From contig CAIWHI010000553.1 in NCBI GenBank assembly GCA_903912435.1, positions 1 through 6,842 of the forward strand: 6,842 nt of DNA. Reading direction: 5' to 3'. Of the stretch, positions 1 through 6,820 are shown one piece after another. The stretch is from an uncultured Bacteroidota bacterium. Its GTDB lineage: Bacteria; Bacteroidota; Bacteroidia; Chitinophagales; Chitinophagaceae. The notes under the pieces are model-generated. The model did no database searches. It was not told the origin of the DNA and saw nothing but the letters and a program-made list of their open reading frames with translations. The translations under genes and the position numbers were made by a program. Numbering within the stretch: the first letter of the stretch is position 1; every line of letters starts with the position of its first letter.

Positions 1-186
1 CGTATCCGACTTTTTCTGACAGTAGTTTTTGATATATGCAGGGTTTCCCACGTCATTTTCAAAGAACTTTTGTGCAACAAATTTGTTACTCAAAGGGGGG
101 CGCTTTACGAATATTGAGCTATTTGTTTTTATTGGGCTTTTTGATTGCCGAAGATTATAGATAGTTTGTTTTTCAATTCGATTCAT
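1..186 (-). CDS. Unrecognised protein, N-terminal part only (runs off left edge)
   Basis: An open frame on the minus strand starts at ATG 186-184 and stays open for 62 codons to the window edge. The start lies inside the end of the upstream TonB receptor, overlapping its stop by 14 nt, an arrangement typical of translationally coupled operon genes. The visible residues begin MNRIEKQTIYNLRQSK and later include SSIFVKRPPL, FFENDVGNPAYIKNYC and QKKSD. The composition is basic and protein-like, with no signal peptide or membrane segment, so a cytoplasmic product is possible. A second in-frame ATG at 204-202 would add six residues (MIYSKE). Neither start has a Shine-Dalgarno sequence. I do not recognise the family and the fragment is too short to assign one. 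A chance open frame of this length in AT-rich DNA is unlikely but not excluded; the overlap with the receptor stop is the main support. Confidence 0.55.
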   Translation of the reverse strand, partial: MNRIEKQTIYNLRQSKSPIKTNSSIFVKRPPLSNKFVAQKFFENDVGNPAYIKNYCQKKSDT

Positions 187-2743
187 CTCTTTTGAATAAA
201 TCATAGGTGAGGGATAGGTAATATAGTCCTCCAATTTCAGAGCCGCCAAGCATGGTGTAGTAGGTTTTGTTGAGCAGATTGGTGGCACCTAGTTTTGTTG
301 TTATGCCGGGTTTGGTGAATTGGTAGTTTACCTGTGCATCAAGCGTCCAGTAGGAGGGAACTGTACCATTTACCAGAAAGGATACGTAGTCATATTGGGT
401 TTGGTAGCGGTAGGTGATACTCGCCCCCAGGTGTTTCCAGATGCTTTCGGTAATCAGGGTGGTTTTGTAGATGAAGTTTGGGGTGTTGAATCCATCTTCC
501 AGTCCATCTCTATTATCAGTTTTGTCTAGTTGGCTCCAGCTTAAATTGCCTGTCCAGGTGAATTTTTTGCTGATTTTATACCTTAGGCCCAGGCTGGCAC
601 CAAAAGTATTGATTTTGCTTTTTGAATTAGTCCATAGCCTGTAGCGGTTTTGTTTAGATATGGTATACATGGAGGTGGCCAGCGAATCGGGGTTGGTATT
701 TTTAGGGGTGCTTGCTTCTACCTGGGCTATAAAGTTATCGTAAGAATTGTAGTAGAAATCGGCATCTATAAACAACAATTTATTCAATGCCAATCCCCTG
801 AAACCGAATTCGGTGGCACGAACATATTCGGGTTGGAGATAGGTGTATGGGTTTTTCTTAATCATGCTTTTTTCCTGGTTTATGGCCTGGGTGAGTGTGA
901 GGCCTCCGGTATTCACGTCGGTGTTTACCTTAGCCTGGAAAGCATCTATTGAGGCTTTGGTGTATGAGTTTTCAAAAACGCCATTCGACATTATTTTCAG
1001 GCCTCCTACACGTTTCACACCACCACTAATCACATTTGAAAAGCCCTCGAATATGCTTGGGAAGCGGTAGCCACTTTGGTAAGATGCCCTGAAATTGATA
1101 GTCTCTTTTGGGGTATAGACACATGTAATCCTGGGGTTTATTTTCCAGTCGAAATACTCACCGTAGTCGGCCCTGATGGTAGCACCTAATCTGATTTTTT
1201 TATCAAAAAGGTCTTTATTGATTTGGGTAAAGCCGCCGATTTTGCTGTAAGTAAGGTTTTTACCGGTATCTACCGGATTGATGAAATAGTTACCATCGGG
1301 CACAATTATATAGGTGCGATAGTCGAAGCCTGATAATAATTGTATTCCGGGCATTTTGTTTAGGGATGGGAATAATTTGTCCCAATGTAAGAGCCCCTCG
1401 GCATGGTAGAGGTAGGATTGAACCCTTAGGGCAGCACCATAATCCCAGTTGTTGATGTTCACAAGGCTGTCACTTACCTTATTCCATGTGGCTGTGCCGG
1501 GTATATAGCGACCATTATCGGTTGCCTGGCGGGCTATTTTCATTGCTGAGGCTATGTTGCTGCCCCCGTTTATGGCATTATTGTAAGCACTGGTGAAGCC
1601 GGCATACCAGTTGTCATCACTTTTAAAGTTTTTATCCATATTCTCGGCAAGTGAACGGATATTGTATGAATGACCGGTGTTTTCCTGGGTGAGGTAGGTC
1701 CTGAATTCAAAAATGGATGTATGGTAGTCGATAGTGAACTGATTGAGTACATAATCCTTTAGCCTGAACCTATTGGAACGCTGGTATAGGCTATTGATGA
1801 GCGCACCCTTATAGGTAATGGATAGTTCGTGGCTTTCTTTGGGTCTGATATATAGTCCCAGGTCGCCCTTGTAGTTTTGAAGGTTGTAGTCGTCAATATC
1901 GGTTTCGCGGTAGCCGGTACGGGCTACTACATATTTTTTGCCGTTGAGGGTCAGGGTTCTACGGTCGCTTGATTCATTGCCATAGCTATTCACCTCATCG
2001 TATGCGGGGTTATTGGCTCCGGTAAGGCCTACTGATGAATTGATGGTTGGGGCAAGATCGGTGGTATTATTGGCAACCCAGTCGCGGCCTTTGGTGATGG
2101 CACCATTTACTTTGAAGGCAAAATATTTGTTGACCTTTTTTGCAAAGCGAATATTTGTTTCAGAGTACACCTCTGGACCATAACTATCGATATTGCCTAT
2201 GTGATTCACACCTGTGAGTTGCCTTATACTTAGGCCCTCGCTGGTAAAGGGGTTTTTAGTTTTTATGTTGGCCAATCCGTTAATGGCATTCATGCCGTAT
2301 AGGGCAGAGGCTGTGCCGGGGATGATTTCAATAGCATCTATATCTAGCTCGCTGGCACCCAATGCATTGGCGATAGGTGCACCAATATGTGGCGCCTGGT
2401 TGTCTATACCATCTACCAACTGGCTAAAGCGCACATTGGTAGTGTTGGCGAAGCCCCTGGTATTAATAATCTGAAAGCCCAGGCCAGGTATTATAACGTG
2501 GACCCCCGTTAAGCCACCCAGGGCATCGAATGAGTTTATGGCACCCAGATTTTTTATGTCCCTGCTATTTAATTTCATGATGCTTATCGGCGACCTAAGT
2601 ATTGACTCCGGTACACGTGAGGCAGACACTACTATTTCGGGGATGGTAGTGTGTTTGGTGGTATCGAACGCGGGTTTTGAATCTTGTGCTAATCCAGTAA
2701 GCGCAATAAGCGTAAGAATAGTTAAGAGCGAATATTTGAGCAT
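173..2743 (-). CDS. TonB-dependent outer-membrane receptor, no N-terminal regulatory domain
   Basis: Predicted 22-strand outer-membrane barrel with an N-terminal plug that imports an unknown ligand using TonB/ExbBD energy. The 856-residue product starts with a Sec signal peptide (MLKYSLLTILTLIALTGLA, cut before QDSKP). A TonB-box-like EIVVSASR follows at about residues 36-43, then the plug at about 44-165 with RGFANTTNVRFSQLVDGID and the conserved IEIIPGTASALYGMNAINGL. The rest is Tyr/Asn-rich barrel ending LTYDLF. Unlike many Bacteroidota receptors it has no carboxypeptidase-like domain before the plug. ATG 2743 is preferred over an in-frame TTG at 2764, because the TTG sits in a heptamer repeat array and would add a poor signal-peptide start. 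It is followed by an overlapping gene on the same strand and preceded by a strong consensus promoter. A six-residue tail (KRDESN) follows the usual terminal aromatic residue. Family assignment is firm; the substrate cannot be read from sequence. Confidence 0.95.
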   Translation of the reverse strand: MLKYSLLTILTLIALTGLAQDSKPAFDTTKHTTIPEIVVSASRVPESILRSPISIMKLNSRDIKNLGAINSFDALGGLTGVHVIIPGLGFQIINTRGFANTTNVRFSQLVDGIDNQAPHIGAPIANALGASELDIDAIEIIPGTASALYGMNAINGLANIKTKNPFTSEGLSIRQLTGVNHIGNIDSYGPEVYSETNIRFAKKVNKYFAFKVNGAITKGRDWVANNTTDLAPTINSSVGLTGANNPAYDEVNSYGNESSDRRTLTLNGKKYVVARTGYRETDIDDYNLQNYKGDLGLYIRPKESHELSITYKGALINSLYQRSNRFRLKDYVLNQFTIDYHTSIFEFRTYLTQENTGHSYNIRSLAENMDKNFKSDDNWYAGFTSAYNNAINGGSNIASAMKIARQATDNGRYIPGTATWNKVSDSLVNINNWDYGAALRVQSYLYHAEGLLHWDKLFPSLNKMPGIQLLSGFDYRTYIIVPDGNYFINPVDTGKNLTYSKIGGFTQINKDLFDKKIRLGATIRADYGEYFDWKINPRITCVYTPKETINFRASYQSGYRFPSIFEGFSNVISGGVKRVGGLKIMSNGVFENSYTKASIDAFQAKVNTDVNTGGLTLTQAINQEKSMIKKNPYTYLQPEYVRATEFGFRGLALNKLLFIDADFYYNSYDNFIAQVEASTPKNTNPDSLATSMYTISKQNRYRLWTNSKSKINTFGASLGLRYKISKKFTWTGNLSWSQLDKTDNRDGLEDGFNTPNFIYKTTLITESIWKHLGASITYRYQTQYDYVSFLVNGTVPSYWTLDAQVNYQFTKPGITTKLGATNLLNKTYYTMLGGSEIGGLYYLSLTYDLFKRDESN

Positions 2744-2752
2744 TTTTTTGAA

Positions 2753-2780
2753 GTTAAAAGTCAAAAGCTAAAAGTTAAAA
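2753..2780. repeat. Four-copy heptamer array (GTTAAAA-type) beside the receptor start
   Basis: Four head-to-tail 7-bp units read on the plus strand: GTTAAAA (2753), GTCAAAA (2760), GCTAAAA (2767) and GTTAAAA (2774). The outer units are identical and the inner two each differ by one base. On the minus strand the units read TTTTAAC-like and end 9 nt before the receptor ATG at 2743, so the array forms the ribosome-proximal leader. It also contains the in-frame TTG at 2764 that would give a false extended start. Confidence 0.85.
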
Positions 2781-2889
2781 CATTGGGGGACCCACCTTAA
2801 ATAGTATAGGGTTATTATAGAAACGAATTCCAGATAAGTGGTTTGATAGTAAATGCACTAGAATTCAAAATTTACTAACAACCAATCGC

Positions 2890-2907
2890 TATGCTTTGTT
2901 GAGCATA
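2890..2907. promoter_or_regulatory. Inverted repeat at the predicted transcript start (candidate operator)
   Basis: TATGCT and AGCATA form a perfect 6-bp inverted repeat separated by TTGTTG. It lies immediately downstream of the minus-strand -7 element, so it covers or touches the predicted transcription start of the TonB receptor. This is a natural position for a dimeric repressor, but it could also be the 5' hairpin of the leader RNA. No regulator gene is present in the window. Confidence 0.4.
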
Positions 2908-2910
2908 ACG

Positions 2911-2941
2911 CAAAAATAATATCTTATTTTACAAATGCAAA
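2911..2941 (-). promoter_or_regulatory. Bacteroidota-type promoter for the minus-strand TonB receptor
   Basis: On the minus strand TTTG (2941-2938) is followed by exactly 19 nt and then TATTTTTG (2918-2911). This fits the known Bacteroidota primary sigma-factor consensus of TTTG, 19-21 nt, TAnnTTTG at every defined position. Transcription would begin near 2905, giving a leader of about 160 nt before the ATG at 2743. Confidence 0.75.
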
Positions 2942-3024
2942 TGATGGGTATTGGGGGGTAGTCCTATATTTTTTTAAAGAAAGTTTAAGCTAACAAGGGT
3001 CAAAGATTATTTTCTTAAAACCCG

Positions 3025-3032
3025 TACTTTTG
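3025..3032 (+). promoter_or_regulatory. -7 element for the lipoprotein gene
   Basis: TACTTTTG matches the Bacteroidota -7 consensus TAnnTTTG and lies 18 nt before the lipoprotein ATG at 3051. No clear TTTG is found 19-21 nt upstream, so the -33 half is weak or activator-dependent. The predicted start near 3038 leaves a leader of only about 12 nt. The element includes the TTG (3030-3032) that could be mistaken for the start codon. Confidence 0.5.
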
Positions 3033-3050
3033 CAGGGTAAAATTATATGT

Positions 3051-3653
3051 ATGCGCAGTATTTATTTGGTCTTGGTAGTATGCTTTTTGGCTAGTTGTGG
3101 TGACGAAACTCCACCTATAACACATCATCATGACATCAATAAGGAGGTGAAATCTAATGAGGCCAAAACTCCTGCAACACCCATTACCAGTAATCTTGGA
3201 AGTGAAGGTACTCCAAAGCTAATGGGTGTAATTAACAGGTATTATGACCTTAAAAATGCAATGGTGGCTACCAATGCAACGACAGCAAGGGATGCAGCCC
3301 AGCACCTCACCCTGGCAGCCGATAGTCTGTTGACTGTAATTTCAGATGCTGCAACCAGCCACACAGCATTAAAACCCTATCTGGATACAATAATCAAGAA
3401 GACCATAATGATAGCCGCAGTTACTGATGCTACCTGCGAAAAGCAGAGGGTGTCATTTGAAGCGGTTTCAAATAATCTATACCGAATACTCAAGGAAACT
3501 GATATCAAAAATGCAGGTATCTATCATGAGTTTTGCCCTATGGCATTTAATGATAAGGGTGCTTACTGGTTAAGTAATGACCCCGACATTAAGAATCCAT
3601 ATTTCGGTAAAAAAATGCTTGAATGTGGCGAGGTAATTGATAGTATGAAGTAA
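3051..3653 (+). CDS. DUF3347-like lipoprotein, probable metal-binding
   Basis: A 200-residue envelope lipoprotein. The signal peptide (MRSIYLVLVVCFLASC) carries the lipobox LASC, so the mature protein starts at lipidated Cys16. A short His cluster (THHHD, about 24-28) and a low-complexity linker lead to a helical domain at about 55-198. The domain has the hallmarks of DUF3347: YYDLKNAMVATNA, QRVSFEAVS, HEFCPMA, GAYWLS, IKNPYFG and MLECG. DUF3347 also occurs at the end of CusB-like efflux adaptors in Bacteroidota, where the conserved His/Cys/Met residues suggest copper or a similar soft metal. Here these are His159, Cys162, Met164, Met189 and Cys192, and no adaptor portion is present, so this is a stand-alone domain. 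ATG 3051 is chosen because the in-frame TTG at 3030 overlaps the promoter. The family call rests on recognised motifs; metal binding is inference. Confidence 0.85.
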   Translation: MRSIYLVLVVCFLASCGDETPPITHHHDINKEVKSNEAKTPATPITSNLGSEGTPKLMGVINRYYDLKNAMVATNATTARDAAQHLTLAADSLLTVISDAATSHTALKPYLDTIIKKTIMIAAVTDATCEKQRVSFEAVSNNLYRILKETDIKNAGIYHEFCPMAFNDKGAYWLSNDPDIKNPYFGKKMLECGEVIDSMK

Positions 3654-3766
3654 GTTCTTTCTATTGATAAATTATTTGCCTACATGGCTTAAACTATCTC
3701 ATTTTAAGGTAATCTTAGACTTTATTAAGAATTCAATATCCACCTACCATTATGAAAGGATTCTAC

Positions 3767-3771
3767 AGAGG
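3767..3771 (+). promoter_or_regulatory. Shine-Dalgarno-like site deciding the receptor start
   Basis: AGAGG lies 7 nt before ATG 3779 and is the only good Shine-Dalgarno-like match next to a start in the window. The upstream ATG at 3752 has no purine-rich site in front of it. Because Bacteroidota seldom rely on such sites, this favours 3779 without proving it. Confidence 0.4.
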
Positions 3772-3778
3772 CAATTTA

Positions 3779-6118
3779 ATGAAAATTATAGTCGCCGTTT
3801 TGCTGTTTATACCGCAAGGATTACTGTTGGCGCAAAAGTTTACCCTTAGCGGGTATATGAAGGATGCATCTACTGGTGAGTCTTTGATAGGGGGTACTAT
3901 CTATATAAAGGAGGCTGACCAGGGCGGTATTAGTAATAATTATGGTTTTTACTCTGTTTCAGTACCAGCGAGCCTATATACAGTTATATTTTCTTACGTG
4001 GGTTATAGCCAGATTGTAAAGACTGTTGACCTTAGTACCAATGTTACTTTTACTGCCGAACTGAAGCGTTCGGGACAATTGCAGGAGGTAAAGGTAACGA
4101 CTGCGCGCAAGGACGAGAATGTAAAGAATACGGAGATGGGTACAGTGTCGCTCACTATGGAGCGCATAAAGAACCTTCCCGTATTATTTGGTGAGGTGGA
4201 TGTATTGAAGACACTTACATTGCTGCCGGGTGTGCAGTCGGCAGGGGAGGGTAATTCAGGGTTTTATGTAAGGGGTGGAGGACCCGACCAGAATCTGGTG
4301 TTGCTAGATGAGGCTACTATTTATAATACCGGCCATTTGTTTGGTTTCTTTTCAGTTTTTAATTCAGACGCTATTAAAGATGTGACCCTGGTAAAGGGTG
4401 GTGCACCAGCCAACTATGGTGGCCGTTTATCGTCGGTGGTAGATGTGTATATGAAGGAAGGGAATATGAAGGAGTATCATGTGGAGGGCGGTATTGGGCT
4501 AATTGCATCAAGATTGAATATCCAGGGGCCGATAAAAAAAGATAAGGGTTCCTTTATTGTTTCAGGAAGGCGCACCTATATAGATGTTTTGGCAAGGCCG
4601 TTTTCGGAGAAATTGAAAAATGTGGGTTATTATTTTTACGATGCCAATCTGAAGGCGAACTACAAACTTGGTGAAAAAGACAGGCTTTTCCTTAGTGCCT
4701 ACCTGGGGCTTGACAAGTTCTATTTCCAGAACCCTACGGGAACATTTAAGGCTGATATACCCTGGGGTAATACTACTACCACCTTTAGATGGAATCACCA
4801 GTTTAGCAGCAAAGTATTTGCCAATACCTCCCTCATTTATAATGATTATAATTTCGCATCCAATTTTAGCCAGAGTCAATTTGGAATAAAGCTATCATCA
4901 GGTATCACAGATTATAATGCCAAAACCGATATTGATTATTATACCAGTTTCAACCACCATTTTAAGGGTGGGGTGGCGTATACCCACCATATGTTTGTAC
5001 CCAACCAGGTATCAGGGCATGTAGATAGTATTACACTTAATCCCAGTAATGCCTTTATAAAATATGCCCATGAAACAGGGGCCTACCTATTGGATGATTT
5101 TGACCTTACCAAAAAGTTGAAATTAAATATTGGTGTGCGTTATACCTGGTTTGGCCAGGTGGGGCCTTATACTGCTTACCAGTATGATGCAGCAGGTAGT
5201 AAGGTGGTAGATTCATCGAAATACGGAAGCGGGAAGTTGGTAAAATCTTATGGAGGTTGGGAGCCAAGATTTAATGCAAGATATGCTCTGGATGATAATT
5301 CATCGGTTAAGGCAAGTGCTGCAAGAACTTACCAATACCTGCACATGGTATCGAATAACGGGAGCACCTTACCTACTGACGTATGGGTGCCGAGTACTTA
5401 TATTGTGAAACCGCAGGTGGCCTGGCAGTATTCTACCGGTTATTTCCGGAATTTCCTGGATAATAAGCTGGAGACCTCGGTTGAGGTTTATTATAAGGAC
5501 ATGAAGAACCAAATCCAGTATAAGGATGGCTATACCCCCAATACCCTTGTGGACCCGGAACTAAGTTATGTATTTGGCACAGGAACAGCTTATGGGGCTG
5601 AGTTTTTTGTGAACAAGACACAAGGTAGGTTTACCGGTTGGGTAGGGTATACGCTTTCCTGGACCAACCAGCAATTCCCGCTCCTCAACAGTGGTGATGT
5701 TTTCCCGGCCAAGTATGACCGCCGGCATGATATATCAGTGGTAGGTACTTATAAGGTTAATGACCGCTGGAGTTTGTCCTCGGTATTTGTATATGGATCA
5801 GGGAATGCTATTACCTTACCTACAGCTTATTATTTTATTGATGGTCAGATACAGGAATTGTTTAGCAAGGTGAATCAATTCAGATTGCCATCTTACCATA
5901 GGCTTGATTTCTCGGCCACCTATACCCCAAAGAAAAATGTAGGCAGGAAATGGCAGGGTAGCTGGAATTTTTCAATCTACAATGTTTATGACCACCATAA
6001 CCCTTATTTCCTATATGTAGATAACCAGGGTTCTGTGACCAAGGGTATTACCATAACCGTTTATGAAGTTTATATATTGCCAATATTGCCCAGCGTTACG
6101 TATAATTTCAAATTTTAG
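3779..6118 (+). CDS. TonB-dependent receptor with carboxypeptidase-like regulatory domain
   Basis: Outer-membrane TonB-dependent receptor of 779 residues (788 if begun at ATG 3752). The signal peptide MKIIVAVLLFIPQGLLLA is followed by a CarboxypepD_reg-like beta-sandwich at about 20-96 (SGYMKDASTGESLIGGTIYI, YGFYSVSVP, FSYVGY). A TonB-box-like EVKVTTAR comes at about 103-110, then the plug at about 111-225 with FYVRGGGPDQNLVLLDEATI, GHLFGFFSVFNSDAIKDV and KGGAPANYGGRLSSVVDV. A Tyr-rich barrel follows and ends in the classical aromatic FKF. In this receptor subfamily a DUF4249 lipoprotein is often the downstream partner; here a different protein follows after 9 nt. No promoter or terminator is evident in the ~100 nt before it, so it may be co-transcribed with the lipoprotein. 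Start 3779 is favoured by its AGAGG site and compact signal peptide. Ligand unknown. Confidence 0.95.
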   Translation: MKIIVAVLLFIPQGLLLAQKFTLSGYMKDASTGESLIGGTIYIKEADQGGISNNYGFYSVSVPASLYTVIFSYVGYSQIVKTVDLSTNVTFTAELKRSGQLQEVKVTTARKDENVKNTEMGTVSLTMERIKNLPVLFGEVDVLKTLTLLPGVQSAGEGNSGFYVRGGGPDQNLVLLDEATIYNTGHLFGFFSVFNSDAIKDVTLVKGGAPANYGGRLSSVVDVYMKEGNMKEYHVEGGIGLIASRLNIQGPIKKDKGSFIVSGRRTYIDVLARPFSEKLKNVGYYFYDANLKANYKLGEKDRLFLSAYLGLDKFYFQNPTGTFKADIPWGNTTTTFRWNHQFSSKVFANTSLIYNDYNFASNFSQSQFGIKLSSGITDYNAKTDIDYYTSFNHHFKGGVAYTHHMFVPNQVSGHVDSITLNPSNAFIKYAHETGAYLLDDFDLTKKLKLNIGVRYTWFGQVGPYTAYQYDAAGSKVVDSSKYGSGKLVKSYGGWEPRFNARYALDDNSSVKASAARTYQYLHMVSNNGSTLPTDVWVPSTYIVKPQVAWQYSTGYFRNFLDNKLETSVEVYYKDMKNQIQYKDGYTPNTLVDPELSYVFGTGTAYGAEFFVNKTQGRFTGWVGYTLSWTNQQFPLLNSGDVFPAKYDRRHDISVVGTYKVNDRWSLSSVFVYGSGNAITLPTAYYFIDGQIQELFSKVNQFRLPSYHRLDFSATYTPKKNVGRKWQGSWNFSIYNVYDHHNPYFLYVDNQGSVTKGITITVYEVYILPILPSVTYNFKF

Positions 6119-6127
6119 AGAAGCGAT

Positions 6128-6820
6128 ATGACCCAATTGTTCAAATTAATGCTGCCTGTTTTAATATTTGTTTTTTGCAGTTTTCAGAAACAAAATGGCA
6201 GTAATAAGGAAGTGCAGGTGATGAAGGCTGCTGAAGGGCAAATGGACCTGAATCTGGCTAAAATAAAACCTGGGCAGGAGCGTAATTATGGGTTTACCAC
6301 CTTTGACAGTATGGATTTGTGTAGTGTAGGCAAACCATACCGGCTTTTGGAATTTACCAATGAATTTTATTCTGGTACGATTGATGAGAATAGCAATTAT
6401 ATTACCATAACTAACGATTGGCGGGTGCCTGTAGTATTGGGCAGCCAACATCGTTTTTTGTTTTCGGTATCAGGTAACCCGGGTAATTATTCTATTACAG
6501 GTATGGGTGATGCAGGACTGGCAAGAGAGTTGCAGAAACTGAGTCAAAGTACAAGGGATAGCGATGAGTTTTATATACTAACTATCTATCCTCTGTTTGC
6601 TGAATTTTATGGGCAGGAATCGAATAATTCATTTTCTGAAATCAGGTTTATACCCCTGGCATCGGCTTATATTGCTATACCGGGTTTAAGGGCTGGCGCT
6701 TCCTATACGCTCAGTGAGGTGCAGGATATGGTTAAAAAAGCTATTGAGGCCCGTAAAAAGCCAGCACCGGTGAAAGAAACCCCTGTTAAGCCAAAGCCTA
6801 AGACAAAGGTTAATGGTTAA
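6128..6820 (+). CDS. Exported protein of unknown family with Lys/Pro-rich tail
   Basis: A 230-residue protein beginning 9 nt after the stop of the TonB receptor, hence almost certainly in its operon. Residues 1-18 are a short hydrophobic segment (MTQLFKLMLPVLIFVFCS) that looks like a Sec signal or N-terminal anchor. Cys17 is not in a proper lipobox because Phe precedes it. The central part (about 35-190) is rich in beta-type and aromatic patterns such as RNYGFTTFDSMDLCSVGKPY, ITNDWRVPVVLGSQHRFLF and NPGNYSITGMGDAGLA. A short helix (about 195-210, VQDMVKKAIEARKK) leads to a Lys/Pro tail ending KPKPKTKVNG, whose last codons lie in a heptamer repeat array. I do not recognise a family. Tight coupling to the receptor suggests an envelope partner, for example a periplasmic or surface accessory, but this is inference from position. 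Confidence 0.8.
   Translation: MTQLFKLMLPVLIFVFCSFQKQNGSNKEVQVMKAAEGQMDLNLAKIKPGQERNYGFTTFDSMDLCSVGKPYRLLEFTNEFYSGTIDENSNYITITNDWRVPVVLGSQHRFLFSVSGNPGNYSITGMGDAGLARELQKLSQSTRDSDEFYILTIYPLFAEFYGQESNNSFSEIRFIPLASAYIAIPGLRAGASYTLSEVQDMVKKAIEARKKPAPVKETPVKPKPKTKVNG

Larger units (their letters stand above)
2744..3050. other. Divergent intergenic control region
   Basis: This stretch of 307 nt separates the minus-strand receptor from the plus-strand lipoprotein and contains no convincing gene. From left to right it holds a four-copy heptamer array (2753-2780), a G/C-rich patch (2784-2796), two GAATTC copies 36 nt apart (2825 and 2861), and a perfect inverted repeat (2890-2907). Beyond these lie the promoter for the minus-strand receptor (2911-2941), a run of six G (2953-2958), an AT-rich inverted repeat TTAAA-N5-TTTAA (2974-2988), and the -7 element of the lipoprotein gene (3025-3032). 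The minus-strand receptor would have a leader of roughly 160 nt, while the lipoprotein leader would be only about 12 nt. Confidence 0.7.

Noticed and set aside
2744..2764. TTG start seven codons upstream of the minus-strand receptor ATG
   Set aside because: It lies within the heptamer array, adds TFNFKK before an already good signal peptide, and uses a rare start codon.
2214..2771. Plus-strand open frames antisense to the plug of the first receptor, some with hydrophobic starts
   Set aside because: They mirror the conserved plug-coding frame and cover no independent signal.
2784..2794. TGGG-N3-CCCA hairpin in the receptor leader
   Set aside because: A four-base stem with a three-base loop is too weak to call a terminator, and no T run follows on either strand.
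2825..2866. Two GAATTC copies 36 nt apart in the intergenic region
   Set aside because: Six-base palindromes in AT-rich DNA occur often, and no similarity extends beyond them.
3664..3849. Small plus-strand open frame of 61 codons
   Set aside because: Its second half overlaps the receptor signal-peptide region in another frame, with no ribosome site, promoter or recognisable sequence.
4534..4540. Run of seven A in the second receptor gene as a possible slippage or phase-variation site
   Set aside because: The frame continues intact through it, and AAA-rich Lys codons explain a short run; no evidence of a shifted product.
4562..4879. Minus-strand open frame of 105 codons inside the second receptor
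   Set aside because: It is antisense to a clear receptor barrel and has no start signals; the composition is that of a reverse-frame shadow.
6173..6187. Cys17 of the last gene as a lipoprotein cysteine
   Set aside because: The residues before it are Phe-Val-Phe, which do not fit a lipobox needing a small residue at -1.
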